From Roseiarcus sp963816065 (lineage in GTDB: Bacteria; Pseudomonadota; Alphaproteobacteria; Rhizobiales; Beijerinckiaceae): a stretch of DNA of 64,000 bases. Every line of letters starts with the position of its first letter. The stretch's first letter is position 1. Shown piece after piece: positions 1 through 10,130 of this stretch. The stretch lies in contig CAWFJG010000002.1 in assembly GCA_963816065.1 (NCBI GenBank), positions 1-64,000 of the forward strand. Direction: 5' to 3'. The notes beneath the pieces are model-generated. The model searched no databases. It was not told the DNA's origin and saw only the letters and a program-made list of their open reading frames with translations. The position numbers and the translations under genes were made by a program.

Positions 1-2467
1 GCGTAATCCGGAAAGTTGATTCTTCACCATCCGCGAATACTCGCCCCAGAAAAATCATCTCTTTGCCTGGACCTGTCGCATAAATCGGCACTGACGTCAC
101 GAGGTCAATTGGCGCTTCCTTCTGAAGCAACGTGCCGCTAACCGTCATCTTTGTTCCATGAGGCGCGAACTTCACCGACTTCAATTCCAGTTTCGGCAGT
201 GAAATCCCATTGACCCACCCTTCCAGGAACCAATCCAAGGATTTTTTCCCTTCGTAGCGCAACGATGGCGGGAGCTCTTCCGCAAACGCATCAATCAATT
301 CTTTGGTACTGATGGCCTTGCCCTCATAACGCTCCCGCACTTTGCGCAACGCCCGCACAAATGGTTCGTCGCCGCTTGCCTTCTGTCCACCGTGCTCCTG
401 CTGTGTGGCATCGTTCAACATGGTACGCAACATGTGGAATAACCACGTACCCCGCCCGTAGTTGATGGACTCGTAAGCTCCCGGAAACGTCGAGGAAAGC
501 AATCTCGTCCCGAGCGTAACCGGCCCCGCATCTTTCGGCAGTAATCCGTCTTTGGTTTTTTCGACCAGGTCTCGCCGGTATTCGTTCATAACTTCGCGAA
601 AACCTGCTGGATCCGTCTGCTGCAACATCATGAGCGCGCAATAGTTCGACAACCCTTCAGAAAACCATTGATCGCGGTAGGTGCTCCACATCACCAGATC
701 GCCCCACCACTGGTGCGCCGTCTCGTGTGCGGCACTGATTTCTGCAGCAAAATGCGGTATTGATCGAACTTGAGTTGTTGTCTCTGCTGATCATCCAGAA
801 ACGCATACGACGACAAGAACACCAGTCCTGGCCAACCTTGGCTTTCGCGCCCCGGCAACTGCGTCAGGGCCAGCTGGCTGTAGGGAAACGGGCCAAATCG
901 CGCGGCGAAATACTCGATCGCATGCGCTGCCGCTTCACCAACCATAGCTTCGTGCTGCACGGGCGACAGGATCGACGGCGCTATCACCCTGGGTGTTGGC
1001 ATCGCAGTAGGCGCAATCGGTCGGGGAGCCTGAATCACTTGAATTGGCGCACTGGGAAAGTCTCGCTCAACCCCTTCGTCGCATACGTCTCGACTGTTAC
1101 ATCTCCCGCATGTGTCGTGACCTCGCGGTATTTTCCGAGGTTGAATCCGGCTATCGGTATCGGACGATCGGATATCCACCGTGAACGCTGCTGATCCGAT
1201 GTCTCTGCGCTCTCCGCCGGCTTTGACGGCTTTCCCGTCGCAACAAGCGTCCAACCTTGCGGGTAACGAAACTCCAGATCGAAGTTCGCCACTCGAAACC
1301 CGCGATTCGGATACCATGTTCCCCGCGCTCCTACATAAAGCAGTCCGCTGCCGGCCTCTGCCAGAACTTCTCCGCCGTAAACAAATTCGAATTCGAATTT
1401 TTGTCGTCCTCATCGGTGCGGCAAAACCACGGCCACAAGATCGTTTCCCTGTCGTGCCAGCTGCGTACCATCCAGCGCTGGATTGTGAATGTACTCACCG
1501 GATTTCCCTCGAGCTTCAGTCCTTCGACTTTGAGCGAATCGGGATAATTCAAAGAAAAGAGTTCCGTCCTCGACCTCACGCACGCACTAAGAATAGCTTT
1601 CGCGCGGATCTCCTTGGTGGCAAAACATCAGTCACAATCGTGTAGACTGCGACGGCGATTCCGTCTTCTGGAGGCTGGTCCTTTCAGGGTCCGCCGTTGC
1701 GCTCTTTGCTCTGGGGCGATTTCCCTGAGTAGGCGAAAACGAGGTCCACACGTCGTAGTAGTTTTCTCCCCCGTCCGCTGCCTTAGCTTGACCCGCCATC
1801 ACATGCTCCAGCGCCTGGAGTCGAAGTACACGTCGAATACTCCTAGCTTCAGCCCCTGCAGACGCAGCATGCAGAAAACGATGGGCCGATAAATCGTTGA
1901 TCCCACTTCCTCTCGGAGCCCGCCGGTCCGTCCACGGGTAGCAGGTGGCTGAAAGTTACTAATAGCCGCATGGCATCAGGCCCGCCAGGTTTTTCGCCGT
2001 CAGCCGTAGAGTTCCGAGAATTCCTGCTTATTGTCTGCTTCGCAGGTCAGCCTTTAACTCGTCGGGTACGTCATCGTCGAAGCGGAAATAAGCAGTCGCA
2101 AACCTCTCCTCGAGAATCGCCATCCCCGTGAAGAGGCTCATCGATCTGCGTTCGACCTCGGTCGGAGGAGTCAGCAAAATCTCTCCATCTCCCTTGAAAA
2201 AGGCGCCTGTGATTCTCCCCATCACATCCTGGGTAAAGCCGATCGTTCCGTCTTCCAGGCTGATATGGATCGCCGACCTATCCAGTGATGCACCGCGCAC
2301 CTGATATACGCGTGCGGATCAAGCCCAACTTGTCCCAGCTGCATATACAGCGTTTCGGCTGGTTTCGGGCGGGTAGTCTGCGGACTCAAGAGCGGCTGCA
2401 TCAGCAGCCCGAACAGCAGAGTGGCCAACAGGCAAGAAATCCGGACAATCCGTAGTACCTTGGTCAC
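1..2467 (-). CDS. M1-family zinc aminopeptidase, 3'-truncated by window edge and frameshifted
   Basis: The reading frames on this strand join into one large gluzincin. The start (GTG at 2467) gives a hydrophobic signal segment (MTKVLRIVRISCLLATLLFG). Positions 2300-2028 encode the N-terminal beta domain, with DRSAIHISLEDG and AYFRFDDDVPDELKADL, as in acidobacterial M1 peptidases. Later pieces read FDLEFRYPQGWTLVATGK and FGPFPYSQLALTQLPG. The zinc motif HETAHQWWGD lies at about 713-727, in another frame, followed by QWFSEGLSNYCALM, which supplies the third zinc ligand. The family hydrolyses N-terminal residues of peptides, probably outside the cytoplasm here. At least four frame changes separate these pieces (about 2,290, 1,900-1,580, 1,050 and 760). 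All conserved motifs survive, so base-calling error is likelier than decay. The stop codon lies outside the window. Confidence 0.8.
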
Positions 2468-2545
2468 GTAGGTTCGAGTTCCTCCGTTGCTAGAATGCGC
2501 CTGAATGCTGCCAACGTGTCATCTCTTACCTTGCATTTTCGGTAG

Positions 2546-3924
2546 TTGTCGCGTTCGGGGCGAAGCGCAGCGGACACAATCCACCTGAAGAACGGTCGCA
2601 AGATCGTCGCTGATCAAGTCCGGGAGGACGGAAATCGCTACCAATACGAAATCGGCGAGGATACCTACGCGATACCCAAGTCGTCGGTCGATCACATCGA
2701 AGCCGGAGGCATCCCCAATCACTCCGCAACCGGGTCCCCTGCAGCCGATCTCCCCACCTTCGCGCCCGCGGATAGTCTTGCAAACGAAGGCGACATTGTC
2801 GGCAAGATCATAAAAGAGGGTAAGGTGAACCCCGACGCGCTTTCCAGCTTGGAGAGTAAAAGCAATGCCGAACTCAGCGCCACAGCAGAGTTCATCGCTG
2901 GCAAGTTCGAATTCGATCACGGCAACATCAATCAGGCGCGGCAATACTTCGATAACGCGCTACGCTTCCAGCCCGACAACTCGACAATCCTCATTTATTA
3001 CGCGGCCGCCCTGGTCCGCACCGGCAACGCCAGCCAGGCTCTTTCCTATGCGCAACGCGCCGTACGTGCGGCCCCCGATTCGCCTGACGCCTACACCATG
3101 CTGGGATACGCCCAGTTCGCGTCGGATCGCACCAAGGAGGCGATTGCCTCCTGGAAGCACTCTCTCGCCCTTCGTCCCGACCGGGCAGTCGAACAATATC
3201 TTGCAAAGGCTCAACGCGAGCAGAACGTCGAATCCGAGTTCTCCCAGGGAGAGAGCTCACACTTCACCTTCACTATGAAGGCAAGCAGACCTCGGACGCT
3301 TTTCGAGGACAAATCCTCTCGGTTCTTGAATCCGACTACGACGATCTCGTCCGCGATCTCGGCACTCCGCCCCGCGACAACATCCTCGTCACGCTATACA
3401 CAGAGCAAGCTTTTTTCGACGTGACCCATGCTCCCAGCTGGTCGGGAGCGATGAATGACGGAAAACTCCGCATCCCGGTCAGTGGACTTACCACGGTCAC
3501 ATCCGAACTCGCACACGTTCTCAAGCACGAACTCGCCCACTCCTTCATTACACAGCTCTCTGCAGGACGCTGCCCGCCTTGGCTCCACGAAGGCATAGCT
3601 CAATACCTCGAGCCCAAGAGTCTAGGCGGCAACGGGCATCAACTCGCGCTTCTATTCAAGAACCAGCAAAACATTCCACTGAACGCACTCGAAGGTAGCT
3701 TCCTGCAATTCTCTGGAGCGCAGGCATATCTGGCGTATGCCGAGTCTTTAGCCGCGGTGACCTACATCTCCGACTCCTACGGCATGAGCGACATCCAGCG
3801 AATCCTCCAGCGCCTGAGCCAAGGCAACTCCACAGAGGCCACCCTTCGCGCCACCATTCATTCGGACTACGGCCAGCTGGAATCAGACCTGGCGAAATAT
3901 TTGTCTGATAAATACGGTGAGTAA
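2546..3924 (+). CDS. TPR-repeat protein with a peptidase-MA-like (HExxH) domain, one frameshift
   Basis: The first part (2546 to about 3,270) starts with a short beta-rich stretch (TIHLKNGRKIVADQV). It then carries two to three tetratricopeptide-like helix pairs (for example ALVRTGNASQALSYAQRAV and AYTMLGYAQFASDRTKEAI). A single frame change near 3,265-3,275 leads into a C-terminal domain containing LKHELAHSFI, an HExxH zinc signature, followed by WLHEGIAQYLE, which provides the downstream glutamate typical of gluzincins. This matches peptidase-MA-like proteins that follow TPRs in Acidobacteriota. The substrate is unknown. The true start is uncertain: only a TTG is available at 2546, and the gene is divergent from the M1 peptidase with about 80 bp between them. 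Assignment of both domains is by motif recognition. Confidence 0.7.
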
Positions 3925-3972
3925 GCCTGAACACCTCTCAAAGAACTCCGACTTTGGACAGAACCCCAATCT

Positions 3973-4008
3973 TGTCATTCCGAACAGCGAAGCTGAGAGG
4001 AATCTGCT
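3973..4008. repeat. Acidobacterial-type interspersed element (GTCATTCCGA...GAGGAATCTGC)
   Basis: The stretch beginning TGTCATTCCGAACAGCGAAG and ending GAGAGGAATCTGC matches the intergenic motif GTCATTCCGAGCGNAGCGAGGAATCT. That motif recurs many times in Acidobacteriota genomes and can fold into a short hairpin. Only one copy is present here, between two genes. It supports assigning the first 4.9 kb to that phylum. Confidence 0.5.
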
Positions 4009-4085
4009 GTCGCTGGTGACGGAACGAATGCACTGAGAAAAACCCGCGCCGTTGAACGCCAAATGTTTGCTCACCGCGCATACCT

Positions 4086-4873
4086 ATGCTAGCGTTCCCA
4101 TGGGGTTCCGGTGTGCTCTCGCGATTTCGTAACTCTCAATCCGCTCCTGTCACCGTCGAGCCAATTCCCACGACCTTTCCCCAGATCGCCGGTGCTGACA
4201 TTGCTGCTGTCTTCAGCGGAAAGCGTGTCGCCGGAGATTTCTACGACTCCATTCGCACCAGTCCCGAGCGCGTGCTGATCGGCCTGCTCGATGTGGCAGG
4301 ACGGCGCGAGGACAACCGCTACATTCTCAACCACGCGCAGGAAATCTTCCGTACCTCGGGCATGGAGCTCTTTTCCAAGCCGGACATCAACGAATCCAAT
4401 GCCATGACGGAACTCTGTCTGCGCCTGAACCGTGGCCTTATCGACATCTGCTGCGGCGTCCATTCGTGCCCCGCATTCATCGCCTGCTATCACGAAAAAT
4501 TCGGCACGCTTTGCTATACCAATGCCGGGCACGCTCCCGGCCTTGTTCGTGACACTCTGGAATCTCGGAACTCCCTGCCACTGGACTTCCCCTCGGCCTC
4601 TTCTCCCACGCCACCAGCGAAGCCCCCACGATGGGACTGGAAAAAGGTGCATCTCTCCTCCTCGTTTCACTGGGGTTGATCGAATGCGAGGGGCACTCCA
4701 ACGGCACCCGTGGCACCTTCGGCCTTGATCAAGTCAAGCAGCTGTTTCAGTCGGCCGAAATCACCAGCGCCAGTGCCCTCTGCACCTCTCTGGTCGAAGC
4801 CACCTCTCACTTTGGGTCGCGTATCCCCGCCTGTGACGACCGCACCGCCCTCGCCCTGGTCCGAACAGCCTAG
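4086..4873 (+). CDS. SpoIIE/PP2C-type serine phosphatase, frameshifted near C-terminus
   Basis: The protein has the metal-binding motif of SpoIIE-type PPM phosphatases (KRVAGDFYDSIR, about residues 43-54). It also has the later TNAGHAPGLV motif, and after a frame change near 4,580-4,625 the terminal block TSASALCTSLVEA followed by CDDRTALALV, which contains the conserved D-D of the last metal site. These enzymes dephosphorylate anti-anti-sigma factors or similar partners. No partner gene is visible nearby. The frame change sits in a C-rich run. With it corrected the length (about 262 residues) is normal for a single-domain SpoIIE phosphatase lacking an N-terminal sensor. It is the last gene with acidobacterial character. 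Confidence 0.72.
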
Positions 4874-5025
4874 TCCCGGCCAACTTGATGGGTTGAAGAC
4901 ATGATAAACTGATATCAAGCGCTGATTACTTTATTAAAGCGACTTTAGTTGAAAGTTCGCGCGGAGGAAATGGACGATCGGCGAGCGTGACCCGCGGTCG
5001 CTCGAGAGCCACTACGGAGGAACGG
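4874..5025. other. Junction between acidobacterial-type and alphaproteobacterial-type DNA
   Basis: Before this interval the codon use and gene content are acidobacterial; after it the DNA is strongly GC-rich and the genes are alphaproteobacterial. The interval holds a short AT-rich stretch (about 4,900-4,955) and no gene. No insertion-sequence end or tRNA marks the switch, so a chimeric join or an unmarked recombination cannot be told apart from sequence alone. Confidence 0.5.
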
Positions 5026-5256
5026 GTGGAGCTTTACGATTTCGAGCTTTTGAGCGGTGACGAAATCATCGCAGCCGAGCGGGGCGTGCTACTTCAAAGT
5101 CCGAGAGCGGCTTGGCCCAGGGTCATCAAGCTTGCCAAGCGCGCGCCCTCGAAGGCATGCCGGATTCGCGTGAAGGAAAAAGGGGAAGCGATCATTATCG
5201 TCGGCGCGGCGGCCGCCCTGCTTTACGCTGATTTCGACTTTTCCGAGGCGGCCTGA
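5026..5256 (+). CDS. Small hypothetical protein (DUF6894-like character)
   Basis: A 76-residue protein starting at GTG 5026, just after a good ribosome-binding site (ACGGAGGAACGG). It reads VELYDFELLSGDEII and continues to a conserved-looking KEKGEAIIIVGAAAAL end. Size, the early F/Y-rich strand and the central alanine-rich helix (AAWPRVIKLAKRAP) resemble the small DUF6894-type proteins abundant in Hyphomicrobiales, but no diagnostic motif is present, so the family is only a guess. A second GGAGGAA-ATG lies upstream at about 4970 but opens only six codons. About 220 bases with no recognisable gene follow. Confidence 0.4.
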   Translation: MELYDFELLSGDEIIAAERGVLLQSPRAAWPRVIKLAKRAPSKACRIRVKEKGEAIIIVGAAAALLYADFDFSEAA

Positions 5257-5477
5257 GCCCAGGCGCAGGACGCGCCACGACTCCTCGTGAGCTCAAGCCG
5301 AGGCCGCGATTGTGGCCTGAAACGGCGGCGCAGCCGACGGCGGTTCAATGGGCCGCGACTTCGCGTCCGCGAGCTCGACAGGGCGCAGTGACAAGGCGAG
5401 CGAAGCCGGCGCCAGCGCGATAACCGCCAGACCCAAAGGGCGCCGATAGGCCGGACCGAGCAGCCTCGGCCTGCGCG

Positions 5478-5720
5478 GCGGCTTTCAACAATCTCGGTTT
5501 CCCAGTCCTGAGCATGGTTTTCGACTGGGGCCGGGCGACGCTCGGAACAATTCCGTTCGTGACGTTGGGCGTCCGATATGGTGGAGTGAAGGGCGGCCTT
5601 ATCGGCATCGCTCTCGGATGCGCCGTGTTCGGCGTCATCGGCGTGGCGACGGGCTATGGGACCACGGCGGCGCTTGCCCGGCGACTGCTGGCCGGAGAGA
5701 GGCGAAGGAGGGTGGAAGCC
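5478..5720 (+). pseudogene. C-terminal remnant of a MATE-family efflux transporter
   Basis: The translation AAFNNLGFPVLSMVFDWGRA followed by TLGTIPFVTLG and KGGLIGIALGCAVFGVIGVA is the end of a MATE (NorM-like) transporter, covering its last two membrane helices. Nothing recognisable as MATE lies upstream, so this is a remnant rather than a gene. It runs without a stop into the next gene, creating an artificial fusion with the DUF937 protein. It probably marks a deletion or rearrangement between 5,257 and 5,478. Confidence 0.5.
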
Positions 5721-6413
5721 ATGACGCTTAACGACATTCTTCACAGCGCGCAGGGCGGTCGGGCCGTCGACAATCTCGCCGCCCGTTACGGCCTCACATC
5801 CGAGCAGGCTGAAGCCGCTACGCAGGATATGGTCGCAGCGTTTTCGACCGCGCTCGAGCGTCTCAAGGCCCATCCCGAGGCCCTCGGGGGCCTCATCGCG
5901 GAGGTCGCCGGGGGCGCTCACGAACCGTCCTACATGGAGCCCGCCGCAGCCGACGGCGCGGCTGGGGCGGACGCCGTAACCCGGGTGTTCGGTTCGTCCG
6001 AGGCGATCCGCGAGGCGGCGCAGCATGCAGCCCGGGCGGCCGGAGTCGCTCCGGAGACGATCGAGGCGATGCTGCCGGCGGTCGCCTCGATCCTGCTGGG
6101 CGGTCTGGCCCATGCGATGGCGGACCAAGGTCTGTCGGGCGTGCTCGGCGACCTTGCGAGCGCGGCCGCCTCGCCCGGCGGTCTCGGCGCTGCGCTTGGC
6201 TCGCCGGAGGGCTCGGGCGGCGGGTTCATCGGCATGCTGAACTCGATCTTTGGCGGCGCGCACGAGCCGGTCGTTCCGCAGACGGCCGCGCTCGTCGCCG
6301 GGCTGACGACGCTAAGCGGCATGTTCGCGGCCGGGCTCGCGGCCTCGCAGGCCAATCAGGCGAGCCTCAATGCGGTCGCGGCGACCTTCGGTCAGCCGCA
6401 GACGCCGACCTGA
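5721..6413 (+). CDS. DUF937 domain protein
   Basis: A 230-residue soluble protein rich in Ala and Gly. The ATG at 5721 is chosen because a strong ribosome-binding site (GAAGGAGGG, 5704-5712) precedes it; an upstream in-frame ATG at 5514 belongs to a MATE remnant. The layout is the DUF937 pattern: MTLNDILHSAQGGRAVDNLA, then a helix with GLTSEQAEAATQDMVAAF, and the second repeat MLPAVASILLGGLAHAMADQ with a glycine-rich loop before FIGMLNSIFGG. DUF937 proteins are common in Proteobacteria and have no established function. The gene stands alone ahead of gshA, 113 bp away, and could be co-transcribed with it. Confidence 0.65.
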   Translation: MTLNDILHSAQGGRAVDNLAARYGLTSEQAEAATQDMVAAFSTALERLKAHPEALGGLIAEVAGGAHEPSYMEPAAADGAAGADAVTRVFGSSEAIREAAQHAARAAGVAPETIEAMLPAVASILLGGLAHAMADQGLSGVLGDLASAAASPGGLGAALGSPEGSGGGFIGMLNSIFGGAHEPVVPQTAALVAGLTTLSGMFAAGLAASQANQASLNAVAATFGQPQTPT

Positions 6414-6526
6414 GACCGAAGCGCCCCGACCGGCCGAGCTGCGGCGGCCGTCAATTGCTTTCTTCAGGCCGCGCCACTATCTAGCCCCGGGAAGCCGGAT
6501 CGCCGGCCGCAGGGGCTTAGTGCCGA

Positions 6527-7896
6527 ATGGCTCGCGACGTCGTCGATGGAGAAATTGTCGAGTCTCGCGAGGCGCTCGCGGCCTGGTTCGAGGCCGGGTG
6601 CAAGCATGACGCCCCGTTGCGCGTCGGGACCGAGCACGAGAAGGTCCTGTTCTACCGGGCGACCCGCACGCCGGTCCCTTATGAGGGCGAGCGAGGGATC
6701 GGGGCGCTGCTGGAGGGCATGAACGCCCGCCTCGGCTGGGAGCGGATCGAGAACGACGGCCATCTGATCGGCCTTTTCGACGAAGAGGGCGGCGGGGCGA
6801 TCTCGCTCGAGCCCGGCGGGCAGTTCGAGCTCTCCGGCGCCCCGCTCGTCACCGCGCACGAGTCGGCGGACGAACTCGCTCGCCACGTCGACGTCTGCCG
6901 CTCGGTCGCCGAGCCGCTCGGTCTTTCGGCGCTGTCGCTCGGCATGAGCCCGAAATGGACGCTCGCCGAGACTCCGACGATGCCGAAGAGCCGGTACGGC
7001 ATCATGAAGCGCTACATGCCCAGGGTTGGGTCGCGCGGCCTCGACATGATGTTTCGCACCGCGACCGTGCAGACCAACCTCGATTTCCGCGACGAAGCGG
7101 ACATGGTGACGAAGCTTCGCGTGGCGCTGGCGCTGCAGCCGGCGATCACGGCGCTGTTCGCCAATTCGCCCTTCACCGATGGCAAGCTCAACGGCTTCCT
7201 TTCCGCCCGGTCCGAGATCTGGCGCCATACCGACCCCGATCGGACCGGCATGCTGCCCTTCGCCTTCGAGCCCGGCATGGGTTTCGAACGCTACGTCGAC
7301 TACGCGCTCGACGTGCCGCTCTATTTTCTCAAGCGCGGCTCGGCCTATGTCGACGTCGCAGGCGGCAGCTTCCGCGATCTTCTCGCCGGCCGGTTGGCCG
7401 CCGCGCCGGGCGAGCGCGCGACCATGGCCGACTGGGCGAACCACCTGTCGACGATCTTTCCGGAGGTGCGGCTCAAGCGCTATCTCGAAATGCGCGGCGC
7501 CGACGTCGGACCACCGGCGCGGATCGTCGCGATGACGGCGCTGACGGCCGGACTTTTCTACGATCGAGATTCGCTTCATTCGGCTTGGGCGCTCGTCGAG
7601 AACTGGACCGCGGAGGACAGGCAGGCTCTGCGCGACGCGGTCCCGAAGCTCGGCTTCGCCGCCATGGTGCGGGGCCGTTCGCTTCACGCGGTCGCTGCCG
7701 ATATGATCGCGCTGGCCCGCGGCGGGCTGAGGCGCGGGCCCACAGGAATGGCCGCGGCGAGGACGAGACGGTGTGGCTCGCGCCCTTGGAGGTGATCGCC
7801 GAGCGCGGACGTTCGCCGGCCGAAGACTGGATCGAACGCTTCGACGGCCCCTGGGGCCGTTCGGTCGACCCCGCGTTCGAGGAGGCGGCTTTCTGA
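6527..7896 (+). CDS. gshA: Glutamate-cysteine ligase (plant/alphaproteobacterial type), frameshifted near 3' end
   Basis: This enzyme joins glutamate and cysteine with ATP, the first step of glutathione synthesis in the cytoplasm. Motifs of the plant/alphaproteobacterial GCS2-like family are clear: LRVGTEHEKVLFYR near the N-terminus (nucleotide and glutamate site), SLEPGGQFELSGAP, PKSRYGIMKRYMP, and GMGFERYVDYALDVPLYF. The first frame ends early at 7795. A one-base change around 7,730-7,745 restores the expected tail (EDETVWLAPLEVIAERG to WGRSVDPAFEEAAF) and a stop at 7896, giving about 456 residues, the usual family length. It is followed directly by a repeat array rather than by a second glutathione gene. 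Confidence 0.85.
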
Positions 7897-7954
7897 AACC
7901 GCCCGGTCTGGCGCGAGGCGGGGCCCGCTTCCGTCATGGGCTGTCGTCGCATCC

Positions 7955-8700
7955 GGATTCCGGGCGCGAATCCAACATTTTCAAGGCTTTGTGGCCGGAT
8001 TTCCGGGCGGCCACGCGGGCCGAGGTCGTGGGGCGGCCCGCGGCCGGGCGGCGCGGGACCGCGGTCGAAGGGTCGAGACGGGCAAGGCCCGTCTGGCGCG
8101 GTTTGGCGCTCACGGGCCGCCGCGGCGGCCGGATTCCCGGGCGCGAATCCAACCTTTCCAAGGCTTTGTGGCCGGATTTCCGGGCGCCGCGCGGGCCGAG
8201 GTCGTGGGGCGCCCCGCGGTCGGGCGGCGCGGGACCGCGGTGGAAGGGTCGAGACGGGCAAGGCCCGTCTGGCGCGGTTTGGTCCTCACGGGTCGCCGCG
8301 GCGGCCGGATTCCCGGGCGCGAATCCAACCTTTTCAAGGTTTTGTGGCCGGATTTCCGGGCGGCCGCGCGGGCCGAGGTCATGGGGCGGACCGCGGCCGG
8401 GCGGCGCGGGACCGCGGTCGAAGGGTCGAGACGGGCAAGGCCCGTCTGGCGCGGTCTGGCGCTCACGGGCCGCCGCGACGGCCGGATTCCCGGGCGTGAA
8501 TCCAACCTTTTCAAGGCTTTGTGGCCGGATTTCCGGGCGGCCGCGCGGGCCGAGGTCGTGGGGCGGCCCGCGGCCGGACGGCGCGGCACCGAGAGTCGGA
8601 GAGTTCAGACGGGCGACATTCGTCTCGCGCGGCTTCGTCCTCAGCGGCCGCCGCGGCTGGATTTCCGGGCGCGGAACTAATCGTTTCAAGGATTTGCGGT
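7955..8700. repeat. Tandem array of about 176-bp GC-rich repeats (four full copies plus a decayed one)
   Basis: The block beginning GGATTCCCGGGCGCGAATCC recurs at 7955, 8131, 8307 and 8484, then in degraded form at 8659. The spacing is 175-177 bp. Each unit also contains CAAGGCTTTGTGGCCGGATT and a perfect hairpin GACGGGC-AAG-GCCCGTC (8077-8093 in the first unit). The period is not a multiple of three and there is no frame conservation between units, so the long open frames through it on both strands are by-products of high GC. It begins 58 bp after gshA and contains no recognised gene. Confidence 0.85.
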
Positions 8701-9316
8701 GAGTTCTACGGGCGGCCTGGCCGGGGCGAATTGACAGGCATGGTTCGCCAGTAGGGCGCGCCCGCTCAGTGCGCCGAGAGACTCGCCGACCCCGCCCTAC
8801 AAGGGAGCCCAGTAGGTTGCCTCGGCTACAGGTTTTCAAAGTCGTCAGGTTCGTGAATGCGGTCGCTCGCGGCCGCCGAGCGGCCAGCATGCCGCCTTTG
8901 CGCAAACGCGAGAGGGCCTCCGAACTGTCGCTCTGCGTCTCCGGGCGCTCGGCGACGCCCACCCCGCTCAGGCCCATCGTGCCGCCGCCGTTCATCGTCC
9001 TCAAGCTCATGCGCGTTCCAACACCCGCACTTGGCGGATTCAGCGCTATTCCGCCTGTAGAATATCATCATACCATAAAATCAAATCTGCGTACAGTATT
9101 TGTTCTGGCATTTGCGCCTCGGGCGCGGCATCGGTCATCCCCGGAAACGCAGCGCCGTTCGGTCAAGGCGCGATCGCGTGAGCCGCAGCCGGCGTTCGAC
9201 CGGACCCGTTGGATGACCGCGACGCGCGCCCTGCGTCCCTTCGAGGGGCGGCTCGGCAGTTACGCGGCGCTCAGCAAAATGGCCAATTCCCGAAGGCCAC
9301 CCGCGCCGTTCGCCTT
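8701..9316. other. Gene-poor stretch
   Basis: Between the repeat array and the SDR gene no open frame shows protein-like character. An AT-rich segment at about 9,055-9,115 could hold a promoter but has no convincing -35/-10 pair. Possible short frames on the minus strand (from 9071 or 9010) show no family motif. Confidence 0.3.
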
Positions 9317-10018
9317 TCACCACGCCACGACGCGGCCGAGGTAATCGAGATAGCGCAGGCCGGGCGCGCCTTGGGCGGCGAGGAGCGCGTTGACCAGGTT
9401 CGGGACGCTCTCCTCGATGCTCAGCCGGCCGTCGGGGCCGCCCATGTCGGTGCGCACCCAGCCGGGCGCCATCAGCACCAGCGCCCGGGCGTCCGCGGCG
9501 TGGCGGGCGGCGTAGCTGCGCATGAACATGTTGAGCGCCGCCTTGCTGCCCCGGTAGACCTCGCGCATCCCCGTGACGTTGTTGCTGACGCTGCCCTGAC
9601 CGGACGACATGATTCCGATCGTCCCGGTCGGCGAGACGCAATCCTGCAGGGCTTCGACAACTCGCATCGGGCTCAGCGCATTGGTCACCATGACGCGGAT
9701 GAACTCGTCGGTCGTCACCTGGCCGATCGTCTCATTCGGGTCGTTGCTGACTCCGGCGTTGACGAACAGGGCGTCAAAGGTCCGGCCGGCGAGCCGAGCC
9801 CTGAGCGCCGTGACCTGGTCCGGCGCGCAGATGTCGAGCGTTTCGATCTCGACCCGGCCACCGGAGCCGGCGGCGAGATCATGCAGCCGAGTCCGCGCAG
9901 TTCCTCGGACCGTGCCAACGACATTCCAGCCGTGCTTCAGGAATTCCTCGGCCATGGCATAGCCGAGGCCACGCGAGGCTCCGATCAGCAGAATGGTTTT
10001 CGGCGGCGACGTTGACAT
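9317..10018 (-). CDS. Short-chain dehydrogenase/reductase (SDR)
   Basis: A 233-residue classical SDR. Its cofactor motif GASRGLG is at residues 13-19, it has the NAG motif (ALFVNAGVS), the catalytic serine region IMSSGQGSVS and the YxxxK pair (VYRGSKAAL). The family performs NAD(P)H-dependent oxidation or reduction of alcohols and ketones; the substrate cannot be read from the sequence. The ATG at 10018 is preferred over one ten codons upstream because CTGGAGACC provides a ribosome-binding site at good distance. It is divergent from the LysR gene that starts about 110 bp away, a typical regulator-target pair. The frame is intact. Confidence 0.8.
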   Translation of the reverse strand: MSTSPPKTILLIGASRGLGYAMAEEFLKHGWNVVGTVRGTARTRLHDLAAGSGGRVEIETLDICAPDQVTALRARLAGRTFDALFVNAGVSNDPNETIGQVTTDEFIRVMVTNALSPMRVVEALQDCVSPTGTIGIMSSGQGSVSNNVTGMREVYRGSKAALNMFMRSYAARHAADARALVLMAPGWVRTDMGGPDGRLSIEESVPNLVNALLAAQGAPGLRYLDYLGRVVAW

Positions 10019-10130
10019 CGAATGGTCTCCAGTTGGGCGGCAGACCAAGATGGAGTTCGTCCCGATCTTGCGCCAGGCGCAATTGATGCAATGGTCGATT
10101 GCGTCTCATGCAATCGGGAACCCGACCGGC

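Noticed and set aside
7955..8700. A CRISPR array
   Set aside because: The repeats are head-to-tail 176-bp units without short repeats and unique spacers, and no cas gene is present.
7934..9010. Long open frames of 150-360 codons in and beside the tandem repeats
   Set aside because: The repeat period is not a multiple of three, so each copy is read in a different frame; the proteins are low-complexity Arg/Pro/Gly.
8826..9071. A possible 81-residue protein on the minus strand
   Set aside because: No family motif, charged low-complexity composition and no convincing ribosome-binding site.
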